Of a DNA stretch of 10,034 nt, positions 5,179-10,034 are shown one piece after another (position 1 is the first letter of the stretch; every line of letters begins with the position of its first letter). The stretch comes from Pseudomonadota bacterium. Lineage in GTDB: Bacteria; Pseudomonadota; Gammaproteobacteria; Steroidobacterales; Rariloculaceae. Made by a program: the position numbers and the translations under genes. Below the pieces are notes generated by a model. That model saw nothing but the letters and a program-made list of their open reading frames with translations, ran no database searches and was not told the origin of the DNA. The DNA is taken from assembly GCA_009843005.1 (NCBI GenBank), contig VYEH01000037.1, positions 1 through 10,034 of the forward strand, given 5' to 3'.

Positions 5179-5811
5179 TCAGTCCTCGGCGACGGCCTGG
5201 CCGTATGTAGGCGCATCGCCGGCCAGGTAAGCCAACTCCTTTACCGTGGATTCTCGGCCCAATTCAGCTAGGCGATGCGGAAAGAGGCCGAAGCGGGCCA
5301 CAATGTCCCGGTGTTCGCGGGCATACGGCGCCAGGCCTCCGGAGAAATCTTCGAACGCGGCTTTGCACTCTGCATCCAAACGCTCTGCCATCTGCACGGA
5401 GCGCTCCTGGATGGCAAGGTCCTCAGCGTGCTGCAACGGCAGATAGAAGAACCCCCGCGGTATCGGATCGACTTCGCGGTCCATGCCGCGGTCGATGGCG
5501 TCCAGCGCCAGGCGAAGCGCGCGGGCGTCACCGTCGAATGCGCCGGCGCGTCCCCGATGGATATTGCGTGTGAACTGATCCAGAACGATGATCAGCGCAA
5601 GGCGGGACAGGGTCCGGTTCTCCCAGCTTCGATGCGATCCAGCGATTGCCGCGTCGATCAACGCTCCAAAGCGATCCCTGATCAACGTGTCGGTAGCGGC
5701 GTCGAAGCCGTACCAAAGCTTCTGGCGACCAGCCAGTGCGTCCGGCTGCATGGGCAGGTCTCCAAACCAGAATTCTATGACCTGCCGATAGTCTGTCGAT
5801 AGCCGATTCAA
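5179..5811 (-). CDS. DUF924 family protein (predicted TPR-like helical fold)
   Basis: The 210-residue product matches DUF924 along its length: VIEFWFGD (11-18), LALIIVLDQFTRNIHRGRAG (71-90), AFDGDARAL (91-99), FFYLPLQHAED (121-131) and QERSVQ (135-140). The family is thought to adopt a TPR-like fold and has no established biochemical function. The first possible start is TTG at 5811, with no clear ribosome site. The family motif begins at residue 11, so this start or one very near it is plausible. It lies between pgsA (107 nt upstream) and the aau cluster (144 nt downstream), with no overlap to either. I see no sign that it belongs functionally to the aau genes. Confidence 0.85.
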   Translation of the reverse strand: MNRLSTDYRQVIEFWFGDLPMQPDALAGRQKLWYGFDAATDTLIRDRFGALIDAAIAGSHRSWENRTLSRLALIIVLDQFTRNIHRGRAGAFDGDARALRLALDAIDRGMDREVDPIPRGFFYLPLQHAEDLAIQERSVQMAERLDAECKAAFEDFSGGLAPYAREHRDIVARFGLFPHRLAELGRESTVKELAYLAGDAPTYGQAVAED

Positions 5812-5918
5812 CTTGGGACTCGCCGCGGGTATCGAGAATGGGGAAGGCGCAGTATGCCGGATACGCCCAATGGCCGAATACCACGGGTCGGAGAATGCCC
5901 TGAACGAGCTGTCACGCG

Positions 5919-6479
5919 TCAGTCGTTACCGGTAATGGTCGGCCAGGACGCCTTAACGTATTCCACCATCGACCACAGGGTCAGCGCCGCCGCGAGCGCC
6001 AGCAGCACTTGGCCGATGGGGTAAACCGGGATACCGAACGACGGCGTCTGGTACAGCATGAAGCCGATCCCGAACATCTGCAGGGCGGTCTTCCACTTGG
6101 CGAAATAGGTAACCTTGACGGCCGCGCTGGAGCCGAGCTGCGACATCCATTCCCGCAAGGCGGAGACCGCGATTTCGCGGCCGATGATGATGGCCGCGAA
6201 CAGCGCCAGGTAGAACGTCGGATCGTTGTGAAGCAACACGATCAGGGACGTGGAGACGAGGAGCTTGTCGGCGATGGGGTCCAGAAACTCACCGAATCTC
6301 GAGGTCTGGTCCAGTTTTCGGGCAAGAAAGCCATCGAACCAGTCCGTCACCGCCGCCAGCCCGAACAACACCGCGGCAGCCTGTCCCGCCCAGGCCGCCG
6401 GCAGGTAGTAGATCAGCACCACCAGCGGGATGGCGACGATGCGGAACGACGTGAGCAGATTCGGTATGGTCAGGGGCAT
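5919..6479 (-). CDS. pgsA: CDP-diacylglycerol--glycerol-3-phosphate 3-phosphatidyltransferase
   Basis: PgsA makes phosphatidylglycerol phosphate from CDP-diacylglycerol and glycerol-3-phosphate at the inner membrane, the committed step to phosphatidylglycerol and cardiolipin. The 186-residue protein has the complete CDP-alcohol phosphotransferase signature: Asp46-x2-Asp49-Gly50-x2-Ala53-Arg54, Gly63, Asp67 and Asp71. The N-terminus MPLTIPNLLTSFRI is characteristic of PgsA. About four to six hydrophobic helices are present, and length is normal. It follows uvrC by 72 nt, the conserved uvrC-pgsA pair of gammaproteobacteria. No strong Shine-Dalgarno precedes ATG 6479. Confidence 0.96.
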   Translation of the reverse strand: MPLTIPNLLTSFRIVAIPLVVLIYYLPAAWAGQAAAVLFGLAAVTDWFDGFLARKLDQTSRFGEFLDPIADKLLVSTSLIVLLHNDPTFYLALFAAIIIGREIAVSALREWMSQLGSSAAVKVTYFAKWKTALQMFGIGFMLYQTPSFGIPVYPIGQVLLALAAALTLWSMVEYVKASWPTITGND

Positions 6480-6551
6480 GGCCGAGCGTGGATCATCTGC
6501 CGGACTCCCCTTCCTGCCACCCGTGCGACACGTGTTGACGGGTTATCCGGA

Positions 6552-8366
6552 TCAATCGGAGTGTACATGCTCGTATATCAGCTTGGCCAGACGGCGGGAT
6601 ATACCCTTGACCCTCGCCAGATCATCGACCCCCGCGCGGGTCACCGCCTGGAGACCGCCGAACTGACGCAGCAGCTCGCGGCGCCGCTTCGGGCCCACCC
6701 CGGGAATGCCTTCCAGCGGTGAAGCCGTGCGCCGCTTGTGCCGCCGCGCCCGGTGCCCGGCGATCGCGAAACGGTGCGCTTCGTCGCGCAATTGCTGGAT
6801 CAGGTAAAGCGCAGGCGTGTTGGATGGCAACTTGAGCGGTGTCCGGAGGCCCTCGACGTAGAGCCGTTCCCTGCCGGGATGCCGCCCCGGGCCCTTGGCA
6901 ACCGCGACCAGGCGCATTCCTCCCGAACGAAGTTCGTCTACTGCCGCGGCAGCGGCGCCCAGTTGCCCGCGACCCCCGTCGATGAACAGGATATCCGGTA
7001 CGCCGGCCTCGGCCCTGGTCAGGCGCGTGCGCCAACGCTCCAGGGCCTGAGTCAATGCCGCATAGTCATCCCCTGCCGTGATACCGGCGATATTGAACCG
7101 GCGGTACTCCGACTTCATGGGCCCTTCGAGACCGAAGACCACGCAGGAGGCAACCGTCGACTCACCGCTCGTATGGCTGACGTCGAAGCAGGCCAACCGT
7201 TGCGGAATTTCCCTCAACTTCAGGCAATCCGCCAGCGACCTGAACTGTCGCGCGATCACCACTCCGGAACGTTTTCGCGCCGCTGCCGAGTGGGCCGCAT
7301 TGGTCAGCACCATCTCCACCCAAGCAGCGCGGTCCCCGCGGACCCTGTGCTTGATCAGCACCCTGCGCCCTGCACGGCCGGCGAACAATTCCGCAAGGGC
7401 ATCGGCGTCGCTCACCGAATGACTGGTCACGATTTCGTGGGGCGGTTCGCGCCGACCGTAGTACTGGAGCAGGAATCCCCGCATGAACTCCCGAGGATCG
7501 GTGCCATCCGCCGCCCTGGGGAAGTGACTGCGCGACCCCAGCAGGCGTCCGCCCCGAAACGACATGACAGCCACGCAATGCACACCGCCATCGCTTACCA
7601 GCCCGATGGCATCGAGGTCACCGCGAGACCGCGTCACGAGTTGCTGCGCTTCCACCGACTTGAGTTTGGCGATCTGGTCGCGGTACTGGGCCGCTCGCTC
7701 GAAATCCAGCCGCCCCGAAGCGTCTTCCATCCGTTTCACGAGAACCTGGGTGATCGCCTCGCTGCGCCCCTGCAGGAACATCATGGCGTGCTCGATATCA
7801 CGCTGGTAATCCTCCGCGCTCACCAATCCCACGCACGGTGCAGTACATCGCTGGATCTGGTACTGCAGGCAGGGGCGCTGGCGGTGGGAGAAATAGCTGT
7901 CTTCGCACTGCCGGACCTGAAACAGTTTCTGTATCTGGTTGAGCGTCTCCCGAACCGAGCCGGCGCTGGGATAGGGTCCGAACAGGCGTCCGGCGGCCCG
8001 GCGTGAGCCTCGGTAGAAGGTAACCTGGGGAAACTTCTTGTCGGTCCGCACGCGAATATACGGATAGCTCTTGTCATCCCGCAGGACGACGTTGAATCGG
8101 GGCTTGTGGCGCTTGATGAGGTTGTACTCCAGCATCAGCGCATCGGCCTCCGTGCCGGTGACGGTCACCTGGATATCAGCGACCCTGGCCACCATGGCCA
8201 TGGTTTTTGCATCGAGGGGTCTGCCGCCGAAGTAGCTCGCAACCCTGTGGCGAAGATTCCTGGCCTTACCGACGTAGATGACCCGGCCCTTGCCGTCGAT
8301 CATCTGGTAGGCGCCCGGACGTCGGGTGAGACTACCGGCAAAGACTTTGGGATCGAACGCCGCCAT
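6552..8366 (-). CDS. uvrC: UvrABC excinuclease subunit C
   Basis: UvrC makes both incisions flanking a DNA lesion during nucleotide excision repair, together with UvrA and UvrB. The 604-residue protein starts at ATG 8366, 17 nt after the DAHP synthase stop; the longer frame to 8522 would overlap that gene and was rejected. Domains in order: GIY-YIG nuclease (GAY 18-20, YVGKA 31-35, Arg41, Glu80, Asn92); four Cys at 154, 166, 174 and 178, the positions I recall as the E. coli UvrC iron-sulfur ligands; UVR motif (about 203-238); RNase H-like nuclease (Asp395 in FDVSH, Asp434, Asp463 in FIDGG, His531); and C-terminal double helix-hairpin-helix (about 551-600, with GIPGVGPKRR). All catalytic positions appear intact. 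Confidence 0.97.
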   Translation of the reverse strand: MAAFDPKVFAGSLTRRPGAYQMIDGKGRVIYVGKARNLRHRVASYFGGRPLDAKTMAMVARVADIQVTVTGTEADALMLEYNLIKRHKPRFNVVLRDDKSYPYIRVRTDKKFPQVTFYRGSRRAAGRLFGPYPSAGSVRETLNQIQKLFQVRQCEDSYFSHRQRPCLQYQIQRCTAPCVGLVSAEDYQRDIEHAMMFLQGRSEAITQVLVKRMEDASGRLDFERAAQYRDQIAKLKSVEAQQLVTRSRGDLDAIGLVSDGGVHCVAVMSFRGGRLLGSRSHFPRAADGTDPREFMRGFLLQYYGRREPPHEIVTSHSVSDADALAELFAGRAGRRVLIKHRVRGDRAAWVEMVLTNAAHSAAARKRSGVVIARQFRSLADCLKLREIPQRLACFDVSHTSGESTVASCVVFGLEGPMKSEYRRFNIAGITAGDDYAALTQALERWRTRLTRAEAGVPDILFIDGGRGQLGAAAAAVDELRSGGMRLVAVAKGPGRHPGRERLYVEGLRTPLKLPSNTPALYLIQQLRDEAHRFAIAGHRARRHKRRTASPLEGIPGVGPKRRRELLRQFGGLQAVTRAGVDDLARVKGISRRLAKLIYEHVHSD

Positions 8367-8383
8367 CCCGTTTTCCGCCGCGG

Positions 8384-9739
8384 TCAGTGACTGTCGTTCA
8401 ACTGTCCGCCGATTCGCAGGGCGACTTCCATGGCCTGCTCGTAATTGAGCCGCGGATCGACCTGGGTCTTGTAGGCCCTGGCGAGATCGGACTCCGAAAG
8501 GCCGCGGGCGCCGCCCACGCATTCGGTCACGTTCTCGCCGGTGAGTTCAAGGTGCACCCCGCCCAGAATGCTCCCGGCTTCCCGGTGGATCCGAAACGCG
8601 GCCTTCAACTCTTCCACGATATTGTCGAAACGGCGGGTCTTGACGCCCTCCCGGGTGGACTCGGTATTGCCGTGCATGGGATCGCAGATCCAAAGCACGT
8701 GCGTCCCGGTGGCTTGAACGGCCTCGATCACCCTGGGCAGGTGTTCCTCGACCTGCGCCGCACCGAACCGGGTGATCAGCGACAGCCGGCCCGGCTCGTT
8801 GTCCGGGTTGAGGTGATCGATCAGTTTCTGAAGCTGTTCGTTGCCGGCGGACACGCCGATCTTGATGCCGACCGGGTTGCTGATGCCCCGGAAGTACTCC
8901 ACGTGGGCGCTTTCGGGGTCCGCAGTGCGCATCCCGATCCAGGGGAAATGAGTCGTCAGGTTGTACCAGGCCTGCCGATGAGGGAGAAACCGCGTCTGCG
9001 CCTGCTCGTAGGGCAGATGCAACCCTTCGTGGCACGTGTAGAACTCGACCCGCTGGGTATTGATCGACTCCCCGACCACCAACTCGTAGAACTCGATGGA
9101 ATCCGATACCGACTTCACGAGCCGGTGGTATTCGGCCGCCATGGCCGATTCCCGGACAAAATCCAGGTCCCAGTTCTCCGGATGGTGCAGGTCGGCAAAT
9201 CCGCCGTCGATGAGCGAGCGGACGAAGTTGAGGGTGAGCGCGGCGCGTTCGTAGCCCCGCAGCATGAGCGTCGGATCCGGTTCCCGATCCTCGGCGACGA
9301 AGGCGTTGCGGTTGACCAGATCTCCGCGGAAGCTCGGCAGCGATTGCCCGTCGCGCACTTCCTCGTTGGCGCTGCGCGGTTTGGCGTATTGCCCGGCCAT
9401 TCTTCCCACCCGGATCACGGGTTTCTTCAGACCCGCCGTCAGCACCAGCGACATCTGCAGGAGAATCTTGAGCTTCTGGACGATGATCTCCGACTGGCAT
9501 TCCTCGAAACTCTCGGCGCAGTCCCCGCCCTGCAGCAGAAAGGCCTTGCCGCGCTGGGCCTGAGCAAGCTGGGACTTGAGTTCCTCGATCTCCCAGCTCG
9601 TGACCAGCGGCGGCAGCTTCGACAATTCGGCCACGGCCGCCTGCAGCCGGGCCGGATCACTGTAGAGCGGCTGCTGGCTGGCCTGGCGGTTCTGCCAACT
9701 TGTGGGACTCCAGTCCGTCAATGGTTTTGTAGCAGCCAT
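8384..9739 (-). CDS. Class II (plant-like) 3-deoxy-7-phosphoheptulonate (DAHP) synthase
   Basis: The enzyme condenses phosphoenolpyruvate and erythrose-4-phosphate, the first step of the shikimate pathway to aromatic amino acids. From ATG 9739 it has 451 residues. Class II motifs: FLLQGGDCAESF (67-78), IRVGRMAGQYAKPRS (109-123), NPVGIKIGVSAGN (288-300), ICDPMHGNT (351-359), GGVHLELTGENVTECVGG (393-410) and YKTQVDPRLNYEQ (423-435). The metal ligands would be Cys74, His356, Glu398 and Asp428. A GTG at 9757 would add six residues (MYSRAP); neither start has a good ribosome site. ATG was preferred because a TATAGT -10-like box overlaps the GTG region. uvrC follows closely, so the two may be cotranscribed. 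Such enzymes are named aroG or aroF in different species, so no symbol is given. Confidence 0.95.
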   Translation of the reverse strand: MAATKPLTDWSPTSWQNRQASQQPLYSDPARLQAAVAELSKLPPLVTSWEIEELKSQLAQAQRGKAFLLQGGDCAESFEECQSEIIVQKLKILLQMSLVLTAGLKKPVIRVGRMAGQYAKPRSANEEVRDGQSLPSFRGDLVNRNAFVAEDREPDPTLMLRGYERAALTLNFVRSLIDGGFADLHHPENWDLDFVRESAMAAEYHRLVKSVSDSIEFYELVVGESINTQRVEFYTCHEGLHLPYEQAQTRFLPHRQAWYNLTTHFPWIGMRTADPESAHVEYFRGISNPVGIKIGVSAGNEQLQKLIDHLNPDNEPGRLSLITRFGAAQVEEHLPRVIEAVQATGTHVLWICDPMHGNTESTREGVKTRRFDNIVEELKAAFRIHREAGSILGGVHLELTGENVTECVGGARGLSESDLARAYKTQVDPRLNYEQAMEVALRIGGQLNDSH

Positions 9740-9859
9740 AGGGGCGCGACTATACACCGCGGAAGCGCATGCAGAAAACTACATACACATTAATTCCGCG
9801 ATGAAATTTCCGCAGCATGACCGTCAATTCGGCCCGAATAATGCTGGTATCATGTCGCC
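9740..9859. promoter_or_regulatory. Divergent promoter region between DAHP synthase and the plus-strand gene
   Basis: This 120-nt gap separates divergent starts and is clearly more AT-rich in its middle part (about 9770-9845) than the flanking genes. On the minus strand TATAGT (9754-9749) resembles a -10 box for the DAHP synthase gene, which would leave almost no leader before ATG 9739. On the plus strand TATCAT (9848-9853) and AATAAT (9837-9842) resemble -10 boxes for the 9860 gene. No convincing -35 box was found for any of them, so the exact promoters remain undecided. Confidence 0.35.
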
Positions 9860-10034
9860 ATGACTCGCTACGGCACGCATCTCGCACGCCCACGCTCCCG
9901 GCTCCGGCGCGTATTGCCGGTGCTGTTCTTCCTGGCGGGGTTCGGGATCTGGCTGCACGCGCAGGAAACCGAACCGGAGTCCGAAGCCGCCGAAACGCAA
10001 CCGGTCTCGGCGGAAGATTCCACTGCGGGCGGGG
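9860..10034 (+). CDS. N-terminus of an exported protein of unknown function (partial)
   Basis: An ATG at 9860 opens a frame of 58 codons to the window end with no stop. The translation starts MTRYGTHLARPRSRLRR, an Arg-rich n-region, followed by the hydrophobic core VLPVLFFLAGFGIWLHA. It then changes sharply to an acidic, Glu/Pro/Ala-rich stretch beginning QETEPESEAAET. This is a typical Sec signal peptide (or single anchor) followed by a low-complexity linker. No family is recognisable from this part. Another ATG at 9852 is followed by a stop after two codons. No Shine-Dalgarno site precedes 9860. The gene diverges from the DAHP synthase gene. Confidence 0.6.
   Translation, partial: MTRYGTHLARPRSRLRRVLPVLFFLAGFGIWLHAQETEPESEAAETQPVSAEDSTAGG

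Noticed and set aside
8387..9793. Long plus-strand open frame (468 codons) opposite DAHP synthase, and a similar one (6738-8006) opposite uvrC
   Set aside because: Both mirror highly conserved enzymes on the minus strand and show no recognisable protein features; they are shadow frames.

Overview
The window is GC-rich bacterial DNA with tightly packed genes, almost all on the minus strand. A gammaproteobacterium is the best guess. uvrC is followed by pgsA, and a tRNA-Gly(GCC) lies further downstream, which recalls the uvrC-pgsA-glyW order of enteric bacteria. The UvrC four-cysteine cluster sits at the same residue numbers as in E. coli. The exported DUF6152-type protein is of a kind common in marine and soil proteobacteria. 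I cannot name a genus.

Layout, read in the minus direction from high to low coordinates. First come housekeeping genes: a class II DAHP synthase (shikimate entry), uvrC (nucleotide excision repair), pgsA (phosphatidylglycerol synthesis) and a DUF924 protein. Next is a compact five-gene cluster at 1664-5034 for a periplasmic quinoprotein amine dehydrogenase of the aromatic-amine (aau) / methylamine (mau) type. Its order is large subunit aauB, membrane protein mauE, thioredoxin-like mauD, the tryptophan tryptophylquinone (TTQ) small subunit aauA, and a monohaem cytochrome c. The order matches the aauBEDA-cytochrome order known from Alcaligenes faecalis. The small subunit keeps both TTQ tryptophans and the catalytic Asp and Thr. 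Two cysteines that form a conserved disulfide in known relatives are both serine here. Short tandem repeats lie on both sides of the cytochrome gene. Below these are a tRNA-Gly(GCC) gene, an exported DUF6152 protein whose ATG is only 7 nt past the tRNA CCA, and a small NfeD-like membrane protein.

At the edges, the last 23 codons of a plus-strand membrane-protein gene (1-69) converge on nfeD with 2 nt between the stops. The start of a plus-strand exported protein (9860 onward) diverges from the DAHP synthase gene.

How the genes work together: AauB and AauA would form the amine-oxidising enzyme. MauE and MauD would deliver and oxidatively fold the disulfide-rich small subunit after Tat export. 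The cytochrome c is the likely electron acceptor. No recognisable TTQ-forming gene (mauG type) is present, so cofactor maturation must be encoded elsewhere. The most notable points are the altered disulfide pattern of the TTQ subunit, the position of the cluster between pgsA and tRNA-Gly, the tRNA-to-CDS junction without a Shine-Dalgarno site, and the two repeat arrays.
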